The notes beneath the pieces were generated by a model. The model was not told the DNA's origin, did no database searches, and saw nothing but the letters and a program-made list of their open reading frames with translations. A DNA stretch of 33,790 nt, taken from assembly GCA_003169675.1 (NCBI GenBank), contig PNAT01000139.1, positions 1 to 33,790 on the forward strand. The letters run 5' to 3'. Below are positions 7,097-15,152 of this stretch, piece after piece. Position 1 is the stretch's first letter. The number at the start of each line of letters is the position of its first letter. The DNA is from Acidimicrobiaceae bacterium (lineage in GTDB: Bacteria > Actinomycetota > Acidimicrobiia > Acidimicrobiales > RAAP-2). Both the position numbers and the translations under genes were made by a program.

Positions 7097-9148
7097 TCAG
7101 TGCGCCCGCGGCCGGTGGCGCCGGGACCGGCGCCAGGTCCGGACCCACCACACCAGGAGCACCAGGCCGGCCAGCGCGGTCAGCACCACCCCCACGATGG
7201 AGATGGAGGTCGAGTGCACCGTCAATTCGGTGTGGGCGAGAACGAGCTCCCCGTCGGGTGTGCGCAGGGTGACGTCGATGGGTAGCCGGTCACCTGAGGA
7301 GATCGCCTGGGCCTGCATACGGACCGAGGTGGTGGGCCGGCTGAGGACCAGCGTGCGGGTCCTCCCGTCGGGGAAGGTGAACTTGTCGCTTTCGAGCGAC
7401 ATGACGACGGTCACCGGGAAGGGGGCCGACGAGAGCACGGTGATCGGGATGGGCGCCGTGCGCGAGGTGAAGGTGACCGTGTGTTCCGTGGCCAGCGAGA
7501 TACTGGCCACCTCGTTCTCGAATGCGTGGTTGTAGGTATTGATTGTCGCCGCGCGCTGGCCGGTGTCCAGCCCGGAGTCCTGGGTGGCGAGCAGGGCGTC
7601 GGACAGCGTGGTCAACACCGCCGGGTGACCGGTGACGGCCGCGGCGAATGAGGTCAGGTGCTGGCGATCCACCAGGATCTTCTGGGCCGAGCCGGTGGTG
7701 ATGCGCCCGGTACCGGCGGAGCCGGATTGCAGCTGGCGGGACGACGGCTCGTGGTTGCCCCCGGCGGGGACCTGAGCGAACAGCTGGCTCAGGGTCACCG
7801 GCGTCAGGGCGGGGTTGTTGGCCAGCCCGGCCAGCAGGGTGCCCATGAACGCGCTGCGGGGGTGCCACCCGGCGGGTGGCTCGACCACCACACCGCGGTG
7901 GTCCCCCAGGAAGGCGTTCTCGAAGTGGATGAAGGAGAGCGCGCCCAGCAGTTGGTTGGCGGACAGGGTGGGGTCGTCCGGCTCGGCCATGAAACGGGCG
8001 CCCAGCGCGCTGTTGGCCGCCGCGGCCATGACGTGGCCCGTGTGGCCCAACTCGAGGGTGAAGGGTTGGGCGAAGGTGGAGTCGGCCAGTCCGGCGGGAG
8101 CCAGGTCGCTCTCACTCAGTACCACCTGAGGGGAGTCCACCGCCTGAAGTCCGCTGGCCAGGTTGGCGGCGTCGGCGGTGGTGAGGTTGGAGGCGTGGTC
8201 GACCCAGGGGGCGCCCTGCGGGTGCAGCCCTCCTTGGCGCAGGAGCTGGGTGCCGCGCGCCAGCTGGATGGCGATCTCCCCGGTCAGCCCGGCCCTGGTC
8301 ATGGCGGCCAGGTCAAGTGGGACATAGGGCTCCGGCGCCAGCTCGTCGGTGCCCGCCCCTCCACCCGACGAGATGGTGAGGTCGGCCAGATCCTTCAAGG
8401 CGCGCTGGTCCTCTTTTCCTCCCTGGGTCAGCAGGGCGAGGACGGCCGGGGGGCTGACATCAAGGGTGACCGGCACGTCACGGTGGGCGGCCAGCGCGGA
8501 CGCCATGGTGATGGCGCCCCGGCCGCGCACGGGAGCGATCACACCGACCCGGAGTGGCCCGCCGGCTCCTATGGCCGCCGGTTCCTGGTAGGTGAGGAAG
8601 GTGGTGAACCGTTGCAGGGGAGTGCCCGAGCCGCGGCGCAGCAGGGCGATGGAGACAGGGTAGACATCACCGCAGATCCCGGTGGCCGGCGTGCAATCGA
8701 GATACAGGGTCGGGCCCCCGGCCGCGCAGGCTCCCGGTGCCGGTGCCGGCGCCGGTGCGCTGGCCGAGGTGTCGGGCAGGACCGTCAGGCAGACCGAGGC
8801 CGCCCGCCCGCCTGAGGTACTGCCCACTGGCACGTCGCTGACGCGGAGGAGTACGCCCTTTTGCGGCGTGGCGCCCACGGATTGTTGGAATTGGGAGAAG
8901 TTGTCGATCCGGCTGTAGATCGTCATGCTCACGTGCAGCTGGCCGATCGGGACGCCCCGTGCCCCGACGCTGAGCGCCAGGTTGAACCACGGCTGGGCGG
9001 GGGTGACCCACGGGGTTTGCGACACCAGGGAGAGCTGCGGGCCCCTGCCGGCCGCCGGTGACGACGCCGTGGCGGAACCGGAGCCCATGAAGGAGGCGGC
9101 TGACAGGGCCAGCGTCCAGAGGGCGGTCCCGGCCCAGCGCTTCGACAC
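7097..9148 (-). CDS. DUF6049-type secreted, membrane-anchored protein
   Basis: 683-residue envelope protein. A signal peptide (about residues 1-29, hydrophobic WTLALSAASFMGSGSATAS) is followed by a large extracytoplasmic region rich in Ala, Gly, Ser and Thr. A single C-terminal membrane helix (about 650-669) and a short basic tail (RTWRRSRRHRPRAH) end the protein. Position between pcnA and murJ and overall layout match the Rv3909-type family of Actinobacteria (known order); its molecular function is not established. It starts at GTG 9148, 34 bp from the divergent pcnA start, with no clear ribosome binding site, so leaderless translation is possible. The stop is two bases before the chosen murJ start, implying coupling with the flippase. 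Confidence 0.85.
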   Translation of the reverse strand: MSKRWAGTALWTLALSAASFMGSGSATASSPAAGRGPQLSLVSQTPWVTPAQPWFNLALSVGARGVPIGQLHVSMTIYSRIDNFSQFQQSVGATPQKGVLLRVSDVPVGSTSGGRAASVCLTVLPDTSASAPAPAPAPGACAAGGPTLYLDCTPATGICGDVYPVSIALLRRGSGTPLQRFTTFLTYQEPAAIGAGGPLRVGVIAPVRGRGAITMASALAAHRDVPVTLDVSPPAVLALLTQGGKEDQRALKDLADLTISSGGGAGTDELAPEPYVPLDLAAMTRAGLTGEIAIQLARGTQLLRQGGLHPQGAPWVDHASNLTTADAANLASGLQAVDSPQVVLSESDLAPAGLADSTFAQPFTLELGHTGHVMAAAANSALGARFMAEPDDPTLSANQLLGALSFIHFENAFLGDHRGVVVEPPAGWHPRSAFMGTLLAGLANNPALTPVTLSQLFAQVPAGGNHEPSSRQLQSGSAGTGRITTGSAQKILVDRQHLTSFAAAVTGHPAVLTTLSDALLATQDSGLDTGQRAATINTYNHAFENEVASISLATEHTVTFTSRTAPIPITVLSSAPFPVTVVMSLESDKFTFPDGRTRTLVLSRPTTSVRMQAQAISSGDRLPIDVTLRTPDGELVLAHTELTVHSTSISIVGVVLTALAGLVLLVWWVRTWRRSRRHRPRAH

Positions 9149-9182
9149 AGGGAGAGGCTAGAGGGCGCACTACCGTGGGCGG

Positions 9183-10571
9183 GTGCAGTCCCCATCCGTG
9201 CCCGAACGATTCCGTCCCCTGCTGGCCGCCACCAGTGACCTGGCCGAGCGGTTCTCCGGTGCGGGCCGGTCGCTCTACGTGGTCGGCGGCTCGGTCCGCG
9301 ACGCGCTGTTCCCCGCCGGTGCCTGCGATGACCCCGACTACGACCTGACCACAGAGGCCCGGCCCGATGAGATTGAGCGTCTGGTCCGCGGCTGGGCCGA
9401 CGACGTGTGGACCCAGGGCGCCCGGTTCGGCACCATCGGATGCCGCAGGGGCGGGCACCGGTTCGAGATCACCACCCACCGGGCCGAGGTCTACGTGCCC
9501 GAGTCGCGCCAGCCCGAGGTGACCTTCGGCGACGACATCGAGGTGGACCTCTCCCGGCGCGACTTCACCATCAACGCCCTGGCCCTCCGCCTGCCCGACA
9601 TGGAGCTGGTCGACCCCTTCGACGGGTTGGGTGACCTGGCCTCGGGCCGCTTGCGCACGCCGCTTGACCCTCAGATCTCCTTCGGGGACGACCCGTTGCG
9701 CATGCTGCGGGCGGCCCGCTTCGTGGCGCGCTTCTCGCTCAAGCCGGATCCGGCGCTGGAGAGCGCCATGGAGACCATGCACGACCGGCTCTCCATCGTC
9801 TCCAAGGAGCGCATCCGCGACGAGCTGGACAAGATCGTCATGGTCGACGTGCCATCGGAGGCGCTGTGGATCATTGTGCGCACCGGGCTGGCCGCCGAGT
9901 TCCTGCCCGAATTGCCCGGACTGGCCCTGGAGCAGGACCCCATCCACCGGCACAAGGACGTACTGGCCCACACGCTGGCGGTGGTGGACAAGACGTCGAA
10001 GGACCGCCTGCTCCGTCTGGCCGCCCTCTTCCACGATGTGGGCAAGCCCCGCACCCGAGCCATCACCGACGGAGGTGTGAGCTTCCACCATCACGAGGTA
10101 GTGGGGGCCCGCATGACCCGCACCCGCATGGAGGCGCTGCGCTACCCCTCCGACGAGGTCGACACGGTGGTCCGGCTGGTCGAGCTCCACCTGCGCTTCC
10201 ATACCTACCGGTTGGGCTGGACCGACCGGGCGGTGCGCCGGTACGTGCGCGACGCCGGCGACCTGCTGGGGCCGCTCAACGAGCTGACCCGGTGCGACTG
10301 CACCACTCGCAACGTCGGCAAGGCGCGCGCCCTGGCTCACCGCATGGACGAGCTGGAGGCCCGCATTTCCGAACTGGGGCAGCAGGAGGAACTGGATCGG
10401 CTGCGCCCCGACCTGGGCGGCCACCAGGTCATGGAGATCCTGGGCCAGGGTCCCGGGCCCGTGGTTGGCCGGGCGCTCGGGTTCCTCATGGAGCTCCGCC
10501 TCGACGAGGGCCCGTTGGGGGAGGAGGAGGCGGCCGCCCGACTCCGGGAGTGGTGGGCCGGGCAGCAGTGA
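9183..10571 (+). CDS. pcnA: CCA tRNA nucleotidyltransferase / poly(A) polymerase family
   Basis: Adds or repairs the 3' CCA end of tRNAs. The 462-residue protein has a class II nucleotidyltransferase head with GGSVRD (35-40), the catalytic DYD (52-54), and RRDFTINAL (125-133). DPLRMLRAARFVAR follows at 170-183 (RNA- and nucleotide-binding neck). An HD phosphohydrolase domain sits at the C-terminal side with FHDVGKPRT (283-291) and a FHHHE metal segment (301-305). The HD domain is usual in this actinobacterial clade. The start is GTG 9183, divergent from the DUF6049 gene with only 34 bp between them. Poly(A) polymerase activity cannot be distinguished by eye; the CCA role is the family default. 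Confidence 0.95.
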   Translation: MQSPSVPERFRPLLAATSDLAERFSGAGRSLYVVGGSVRDALFPAGACDDPDYDLTTEARPDEIERLVRGWADDVWTQGARFGTIGCRRGGHRFEITTHRAEVYVPESRQPEVTFGDDIEVDLSRRDFTINALALRLPDMELVDPFDGLGDLASGRLRTPLDPQISFGDDPLRMLRAARFVARFSLKPDPALESAMETMHDRLSIVSKERIRDELDKIVMVDVPSEALWIIVRTGLAAEFLPELPGLALEQDPIHRHKDVLAHTLAVVDKTSKDRLLRLAALFHDVGKPRTRAITDGGVSFHHHEVVGARMTRTRMEALRYPSDEVDTVVRLVELHLRFHTYRLGWTDRAVRRYVRDAGDLLGPLNELTRCDCTTRNVGKARALAHRMDELEARISELGQQEELDRLRPDLGGHQVMEILGQGPGPVVGRALGFLMELRLDEGPLGEEEAAARLREWWAGQQ

Positions 10572-10584
10572 GTACCCTGAGGCC

Positions 10585-11070
10585 ATGGCCCGCATAGAGG
10601 CACCGCAGAGCGGCATGGGTGAGCACGTCGACTGGGCCCTGCTGCGTCCCGAGATGGCGGCCGGCATGGGTGCCCTGTCCCGAGCCGTCTACGGGAATTC
10701 CCAGCTGCCGGTGCGCGAGCGGGAAGCGGCCCGGTGGACCATCGCCCTTCTCAACGACTGTGCCGTGTGCCGTGACACCCGGGCCAAGGAGGGCGAGCAG
10801 GCTGGTGCCGACGAGTCCTTCTACGCCGAGGTCACCAACCGTTGTACCTCGACCACCCTGAGTGAGCGTGAACGCTGCGCCGCCGAATTCGCCGAGCGCT
10901 TCGCCCTGGACCACATGGCCATGGACGACGAGTTCTGGGCCCGCATGCACGCCGCGTTCTCCCAGGAGGAGCTGGCCGACCTCACGATCTGCTGCGGGGC
11001 GTTCCTCGGCATGGGCCGGGCCCTGGCCGTGGTCGGCGTACCGGCACCGGACCAACGCATCCTGGTCTGA
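10585..11070 (+). CDS. Carboxymuconolactone decarboxylase / AhpD-like protein
   Basis: 161-residue alpha-helical protein of the CMD/AhpD superfamily. The segment DCAVCRD holds a CxxC pair (Cys59, Cys62), as in AhpD alkylhydroperoxidases, but the conserved His that follows in AhpD (CxxCxxxH) is absent. The C-terminal helices with FSQEELADLTICCGAFLGMGRAL fit the fold. It may be a peroxidase-type or CMD-type enzyme; the substrate is unknown. It starts at ATG 10585, 13 bp after pcnA, so the two are probably cotranscribed. It meets ino1 tail-to-tail with 24 bp between the stops, which hold a GC-rich hairpin. Confidence 0.85.
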   Translation: MARIEAPQSGMGEHVDWALLRPEMAAGMGALSRAVYGNSQLPVREREAARWTIALLNDCAVCRDTRAKEGEQAGADESFYAEVTNRCTSTTLSERERCAAEFAERFALDHMAMDDEFWARMHAAFSQEELADLTICCGAFLGMGRALAVVGVPAPDQRILV

Positions 11071-11071
11071 T

Positions 11072-11087
11072 CGCGCCGCCCGGCGCG
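11072..11087. terminator. GC-rich hairpin between convergent genes
   Basis: CGCGCC (11072-11077), loop GCCC, GGCGCG (11082-11087). It lies immediately after the AhpD-like stop and 7 bp beyond the ino1 stop, so it could serve both strands. There is no T-tract, which is common for putative terminators in high-GC Actinobacteria. Function is inferred from position only. Confidence 0.5.
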
Positions 11088-11094
11088 CCGTGCG

Positions 11095-12195
11095 TCAGTC
11101 GGCCGGCCAGGACTCGCCGCGCCCACCAGCGGCGAACGACTCCACGAGTGCCTGGGCCTCGTCGTCGTGGTACTGCACCGGGGGCGACTTCATGAAGTAG
11201 GCCGAGGGGCCGAGCAGCGGGCCGCCGATGCCACGGTCGAGGGCCAGCTTGGCGCAGCGCACGGCGTCAATGATGACGCCGGCCGAGTTGGGGGAGTCCC
11301 ACACCTCAAGCTTGAGCTCGAGGTTCAACGGGACGTCGCCGAAGTTGCGACCCTCCATCCGGATGTAGGCCCACTTGCGGTCCTTCAACCACGGCACGTG
11401 GTCCGAGGGACCGATGTGGACGTCATCGGTGTCCATCAGGCTGTCCTCTATCTGGCTGGTCACGGCCTGGGTCTTCGAGATCTTCTTGGACTCCAGGCGG
11501 TCGCGCTCGAGCATGTTCTTGAAGTCCATGTTCCCGCCCACGTTGAGCTGGTAGGTGTGGTCCAGCGCCAGGCCACGGTCCTCGAAGAGGCGGGTAAGGA
11601 TCCGGTGCACGATGGTCGAGCCGACCTGGCTCTTGATGTCGTCACCGACGATGGGCACGCCGGCGTCGCGGAACTTCCGGGCCCACTCGGGGTCGGAGGC
11701 GATGAAGACGGGAATGGCGTTGACGAAGGCCACACCGGCGTCAATGCAGGCCTGGGCGTAGTAGCGCTGGGCCTGTTCCGAACCGACCGGAAGGTAGGAG
11801 ACCAGGACGTCGGCCTTGGCATCGCGCAGGGCCTGGGCCACGTCCACCGGAGCTGCCGGTGACTCCTCGATCACTTCGCGGTAGTACTTGCCCAGCCCGT
11901 CGAAGGTCGGACCGCGCTGCACCGTCACCCCGACCTCGCCCACGTCGGCGAAACGGATGGTGTTGTTGAGGCCGGCGTGCATGGCCTTGCCCAGGTCGGT
12001 GCCCACCTTGGTCTGGTCCACGTCGAAGGCCGCCACGGGGACGAGGTCGCGCACGTGGTAGCCACCCAGCTCGACGTTCATCAGACCGGGGACGACTTCG
12101 TCGGGATGGGCGTCGTGGTAGTAGGTGATCCCCTGGATCAGTGAACTGGCGCAGTTGCCGACACCGGCAATGGCAAGGCGAATGGGGCTGCTCAT
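11095..12195 (-). CDS. ino1: Inositol-3-phosphate synthase
   Basis: NAD-dependent cyclisation of glucose 6-phosphate to 1D-myo-inositol 3-phosphate, feeding phosphatidylinositol lipids and mycothiol in Actinobacteria. Its 366 residues match the short actinobacterial type. The NAD motif GVGNCASS is at residues 11-18. Signature segments include [12 protein letters not shown] and the catalytic-region [14 protein letters not shown]. The start ATG (12193-12195) overlaps the padR stop as ATGA, with AAGGAG about eight bases upstream, so translation is coupled to padR. Gene order padR-ino1 is conserved in Actinobacteria (for example Rv0047c-Rv0046c). Expression is probably controlled from the padR promoter. 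Confidence 0.97.
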   Translation of the reverse strand: MSSPIRLAIAGVGNCASSLIQGITYYHDAHPDEVVPGLMNVELGGYHVRDLVPVAAFDVDQTKVGTDLGKAMHAGLNNTIRFADVGEVGVTVQRGPTFDGLGKYYREVIEESPAAPVDVAQALRDAKADVLVSYLPVGSEQAQRYYAQACIDAGVAFVNAIPVFIASDPEWARKFRDAGVPIVGDDIKSQVGSTIVHRILTRLFEDRGLALDHTYQLNVGGNMDFKNMLERDRLESKKISKTQAVTSQIEDSLMDTDDVHIGPSDHVPWLKDRKWAYIRMEGRNFGDVPLNLELKLEVWDSPNSAGVIIDAVRCAKLALDRGIGGPLLGPSAYFMKSPPVQYHDDEAQALVESFAAGGRGESWPAD

Positions 12196-12830
12196 CTGAT
12201 GTCTCCTTCGTAGGTCAGCTCGGCGGCTGCTGGGTGAAATGTGGCGCGTTCGGTGGCGATGAGCCGGTCGAGCCAGGTGATGTCCTGCGTGACGCTGTCG
12301 GCGGTGTGCTGCACCACCGAGCGGGCGTAGACGTCGAGGTCGGGGTTGTGGGCTCCGGCTTCGGCCAGCCGCTGGACCAAGATGGCCCGGCGCCGTTCGA
12401 GCAAGGTGAGTCGGGCCTGGGGAGCCAGGTGGCGGGCGAAGGCCACCTTGAGGCCGAAGCTGCGGGCATCGTCGACGGAACCGCTCTCGGCCAGAAGCTC
12501 GGTGAAGACCAGCCGACCCTTCTCGGTGATCCGGTAGACCTTCTTGCCCCGGCGTGAGCGCGTCGGTGTGTGGCGGCGGGCCCGCAGGACCGCCAACTCG
12601 CCGCTGAGCGAACCGGTGGGCGGGGCGGGGGCGGACGCGTCCGTCGCGGGGGTTGCCTGGTCTTCGGTGGCCACCACGGCACCCGTCTTCTCCAGACGGC
12701 TCAGGGCGGGGTAGATCGACCCGAACGAGACGTTGGCCAGAATGCCCAGGTTGTCCCGCAGTTGCCGTCTGATTTCGTACCCGTGGAGGTCCTTCTCTTC
12801 CAGAAGGCCCAGGATTGCCATATCCAACAT
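12192..12830 (-). CDS. PadR family transcriptional regulator
   Basis: 212-residue repressor-type protein. The PadR winged helix-turn-helix occupies the N terminus ([17 protein letters not shown], then [16 protein letters not shown]). Its wing is interrupted by an insertion of about 40 residues, rich in Ala, Pro and Thr, between residues 55 and 97, before [12 protein letters not shown] helical dimerisation domain follows. The ATG at 12828-12830 lies eight bases after a TATAAT, so the mRNA is probably leaderless and the start is well supported. It overlaps ino1 by 4 bp. The upstream palindrome is the likely autoregulatory operator. The inducing signal is unknown. Confidence 0.93.
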   Translation of the reverse strand: MLDMAILGLLEEKDLHGYEIRRQLRDNLGILANVSFGSIYPALSRLEKTGAVVATEDQATPATDASAPAPPTGSLSGELAVLRARRHTPTRSRRGKKVYRITEKGRLVFTELLAESGSVDDARSFGLKVAFARHLAPQARLTLLERRRAILVQRLAEAGAHNPDLDVYARSVVQHTADSVTQDITWLDRLIATERATFHPAAAELTYEGDIR

Positions 12831-12838
12831 TGCATTTC

Positions 12839-12867
12839 ATTATATCGGTTCGATATAGCGTTGTACA
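12839..12867 (-). promoter_or_regulatory. padR-ino1 promoter with overlapping palindromic operator
   Basis: On the minus strand a -35 TGTACA (12867-12862), a 17-bp spacer and a perfect -10 TATAAT (12844-12839) precede the padR ATG by eight bases. A perfect inverted repeat TATATCG-GTT-CGATATA (12841-12857) lies across the spacer and into the -10. Binding there would block RNA polymerase. That the binder is the PadR protein is inferred from position and palindrome. Confidence 0.8.
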
Positions 12868-12953
12868 GCGATTCGTCACCACATGATCACTGAGCTGCCC
12901 AACTGTTCTCTCTATGGGTGTCATTGCAGCCCAGCAGGGATAGCCTGGCTCCC

Positions 12954-13382
12954 GTGTCCGTTACCTCGGAACCGAGGTCATCTTCCCGAGCGGTGAGCCC
13001 TGACGTCTCGGCCCAGGTGGAGTACCGGATCGTGCGCAACGGAGTGGTGCGCGAGGTGGAGAGAGGCCGGATTCTCAAGACCGACGTCTGCGACGCCCAC
13101 CCGGAGCTTCTCCGGGCGGCCCGCAACGTGGGGCGACCCACCAAGGAGGTCTGCCCTATCTGCGACGAGGGCCGCCTGGTCAAGGTCACCTTCGTCTTTG
13201 GGGCCAAGCTCCCGGCCGGTGGGCGTTGCCCGGGAACGGCGGCTGAGCTCAAAAAGTTGTGCCGCCGGCCCGAGCCGGTGCTCTGTTACGAGGTGGAGGT
13301 GTGCCCCGACTGCGCCTGGCACCATCTCATGAGGAAGTACCCGGCCGGCGGGCCCAAAGTACGAAGGAAGGCCGTCTTGTGA
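12954..13382 (+). CDS. DUF5318 family zinc-ribbon-like protein
   Basis: 142-residue protein with the layout of DUF5318 (mycobacterial Rv0049 type, recalled): a conserved [18 protein letters not shown] segment, then two Cys pairs, CPIC and CPDC, that could form a zinc ribbon, with WHHLMRKY close by. Function is not established. The GTG at 12954 is preferred because a TAGCCT -10-like hexamer (12941-12946) ends seven bases before it, fitting leaderless initiation; GTG 12918 and GTG 12993 are in-frame alternatives. The stop overlaps panB as GTGA. In mycobacteria the gene adjacent to DUF5318 is ponA1; here it is panB. Confidence 0.82.
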   Translation: MSVTSEPRSSSRAVSPDVSAQVEYRIVRNGVVREVERGRILKTDVCDAHPELLRAARNVGRPTKEVCPICDEGRLVKVTFVFGAKLPAGGRCPGTAAELKKLCRRPEPVLCYEVEVCPDCAWHHLMRKYPAGGPKVRRKAVL

Positions 13383-14218
13383 GCGAAGCTCCGGCAACGG
13401 TCCCTTCAATTCGGGCCCGCAAGCGTCGCGACGGCGCCACCCCCATTGTCATGGTCACCGCCTACGACGAGCCGGGCGCCCGCATCGTCTCCGATGCCGG
13501 GGTGGATATCGTGCTGGTGGGGGACTCGGTGGCCAACACCGTGCTGGGTTATGAGGACCCCCTGCACGTCGACATCGATGTCATGGCTCACCACGTGGCC
13601 GCCGTGGCCCGGGCCAAGCCGCGATGCCTGATCCTGGGTGACATGCCGTGGATGAGCTATCACCTCTCGACCGAGGACGCCGTGCGCAACGCCGCCACCC
13701 TCATCCGCGCCGGCGCCCACGCCGTCAAGCTCGAGGGAGGGCGGGCGCGACTGCCCGTGGTCGAGGCCATCATCCGGGCCGAGATCCCGGTCATGGGCCA
13801 CCTGGGCCTCACGCCCCAGTCGGTGCTGGCCATGGGTGGTTTCCGGGTCCAGGCCAAAAGCGTCGATGCCGCGGAAGCGCTCCTCACCGCGGCCAAGGAC
13901 CTCACCGCGGCCGGTTGCTTCGCCTTCGTCATTGAGGGTGTCCCCGACGTGGTGGGCGCCGCCGTCACCGAGGCCATCGTGGTGCCGACCATCGGCATTG
14001 GGGCGGGCCCGTCCTGCGACGGCCAGGTACTGGTCTTCCACGACCTGTTGGGCCTGGGGTCCCGGACACCGCCCAAGTTCGTGCGCCAGTACGCCGAGCT
14101 GGGGCGGATCGCCACCGACGCCGTGGCCGCATTCGCCGCTGACGTGCGCGGTGGATCCTTTCCCAGCGACGACGAGAGCTACCACGGCTCGGCCGAGCTC
14201 GGAGAAGCGCTGACCTAG
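13379..14218 (+). CDS. panB: 3-methyl-2-oxobutanoate hydroxymethyltransferase
   Basis: Ketopantoate hydroxymethyltransferase, first committed step to pantothenate and coenzyme A; uses 5,10-methylene-tetrahydrofolate. Its 279 residues are typical. Mg-binding Asp residues lie in VGDSVANTVLGY (Asp49) and LGDMPW (Asp88). The substrate Lys is in VKLEGG (Lys117) and the catalytic Glu in FVIEGVP (Glu186). The PVMGHLGLTPQSV segment is a family signature. It starts at GTG 13379, overlapping the DUF5318 stop by 4 bp, with an AAGGAAGG ribosome binding site in that gene. Downstream pan genes are not in the window. Confidence 0.96.
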   Translation: MSEAPATVPSIRARKRRDGATPIVMVTAYDEPGARIVSDAGVDIVLVGDSVANTVLGYEDPLHVDIDVMAHHVAAVARAKPRCLILGDMPWMSYHLSTEDAVRNAATLIRAGAHAVKLEGGRARLPVVEAIIRAEIPVMGHLGLTPQSVLAMGGFRVQAKSVDAAEALLTAAKDLTAAGCFAFVIEGVPDVVGAAVTEAIVVPTIGIGAGPSCDGQVLVFHDLLGLGSRTPPKFVRQYAELGRIATDAVAAFAADVRGGSFPSDDESYHGSAELGEALT

Positions 14219-14266
14219 TCGGGCGGAGGTGGATCACCCCGTCGACTAGCATGACGGCCCGCAACA

Positions 14267-14310
14267 GACCCTGCCCCTGACCGTCAGGGGCCCAGGCACG
14301 ACGCCCGGTC
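14267..14310 (+). promoter_or_regulatory. rpsF leader hairpin with CCG loop (candidate S6:S18 element)
   Basis: A perfect 8-bp stem GCCCCTGA (14273-14280) / TCAGGGGC (14284-14291) closes a three-base loop CCG. GACC (14267-14270) can pair with GGTC (14307-14310) as an outer helix. It sits 20-60 bases before the rpsF start. Known S6:S18 autoregulatory leaders present a CCG trinucleotide in the apical loop, mimicking the rRNA site. The regulatory role here is inferred from position, loop and the rpsF-rpsR operon. Confidence 0.6.
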
Positions 14311-14330
14311 CAGAGGGAGGTACGCCGCGC

Positions 14331-14660
14331 ATGCGGCCTTACGAAGTCATGGTCATATTTGAGGCGTCCACCGAGGCCACGGTCATTCAGGGTGTGCTCG
14401 ACCAGGCGCTGAACGTCATCCGCACCACCGGGGGCAACCCGGGTGCCATCGATCGCTGGGGCAAGCGGAACTTCGCCTACGAGGTGAACCACAAGCGCGA
14501 GGGCTACTACGTGGTGGTCGAGTTCACCTCCGGCACCCAGACGGTGGCCGACCTCGACCGCATGCTCGGCCTGGCCGACGAGATCGTCCGTCACAAGATC
14601 GTCCGTCTACCCGAGGCGAAGATCCCCGTCGCCACGGCGGCCCAGCCAGCCGGCCGCTGA
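14331..14660 (+). CDS. rpsF: 30S ribosomal protein S6
   Basis: Ribosomal protein of the central platform of the 30S subunit, where it pairs with S18. The 109-residue product starts MRPYEVMVIFEAS, the family signature, with GGNPGAIDRWGKRNFAYE and DEIVRHKIVR further on. ATG 14331 is preceded by GGGAGG about ten bases upstream. It leads the rpsF-ssb-rpsR-rplI operon, the standard order, with ssb 12 bp downstream. The leader carries a hairpin with a CCG loop that could bind S6:S18. Confidence 0.98.
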   Translation: MRPYEVMVIFEASTEATVIQGVLDQALNVIRTTGGNPGAIDRWGKRNFAYEVNHKREGYYVVVEFTSGTQTVADLDRMLGLADEIVRHKIVRLPEAKIPVATAAQPAGR

Positions 14661-14672
14661 GAGGAGCACAGA

Positions 14673-15152
14673 ATGCCGACAGACAACAGCGTGATCCTGG
14701 TGGGCAACATCACCCGCGACCCCGAACTGCGCTTCACCAACACCGGGCAGCCGACCGCCTCGTTCGGGCTGGCCGTGAACCGGCGCTGGCAGAACCGCCA
14801 GACTCAGGAATGGGAGGAGGCCACTTCGTTCTTCGACGTGGTGTGCTGGCGCGAAATGGCCGAGAACGTGAGTGAGACCCTGACCCGGGGGGCCCGGGTC
14901 ATGGTGGCGGGCCGCCTGGAGCAGCGGAGCTGGGAAACCCAGGAGGGCGACAAGCGGTCCAAGGTCGAAGTCGTGGCCGATGAGATCGGACCATCCCTGC
15001 GCTGGGCCACGGCGCAGATCACCAAGAACGAGCGGAAGGGCCCCGGAGAGGGGCCGACGCGAGGAGGAGGCGGGAACCGGCAGGCGCCGGCCCCACCCCC
15101 GGCCGCCCCCGACACCGGCGGCGGATACGGATTCGACGAGGAGCCCTTCTGA
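14673..15152 (+). CDS. ssb: Single-stranded DNA-binding protein
   Basis: Tetrameric OB-fold protein coating ssDNA in replication and repair. Its 159 residues comprise an N-terminal OB fold (about 1-115; [15 protein letters not shown], then [15 protein letters not shown]). A short Gly/Pro-rich linker leads to the acidic tip DEEPF, the usual partner-binding end. GAGGAG lies six to eight bases before ATG 14673. The TGA stop shares one base with the rpsR ATG (TGATG), giving tight coupling. Confidence 0.97.
   Translation: MPTDNSVILVGNITRDPELRFTNTGQPTASFGLAVNRRWQNRQTQEWEEATSFFDVVCWREMAENVSETLTRGARVMVAGRLEQRSWETQEGDKRSKVEVVADEIGPSLRWATAQITKNERKGPGEGPTRGGGGNRQAPAPPPAAPDTGGGYGFDEEPF

Noticed and set aside
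7658-8815. 385-residue plus-strand frame over the DUF6049 gene
   Set aside because: Antisense shadow; the minus-strand protein has a signal peptide and a C-terminal membrane helix.
8667-10667. Very long minus-strand frame (666 residues) over pcnA
   Set aside because: pcnA on the + strand has all catalytic motifs; the minus frame is a GC-rich antisense shadow with no recognisable domain.
12195-12924. N-terminal extension of ino1 to 12924
   Set aside because: The residues before the ATG at 12195 only shadow padR; the NAD motif needs the 12195 start.
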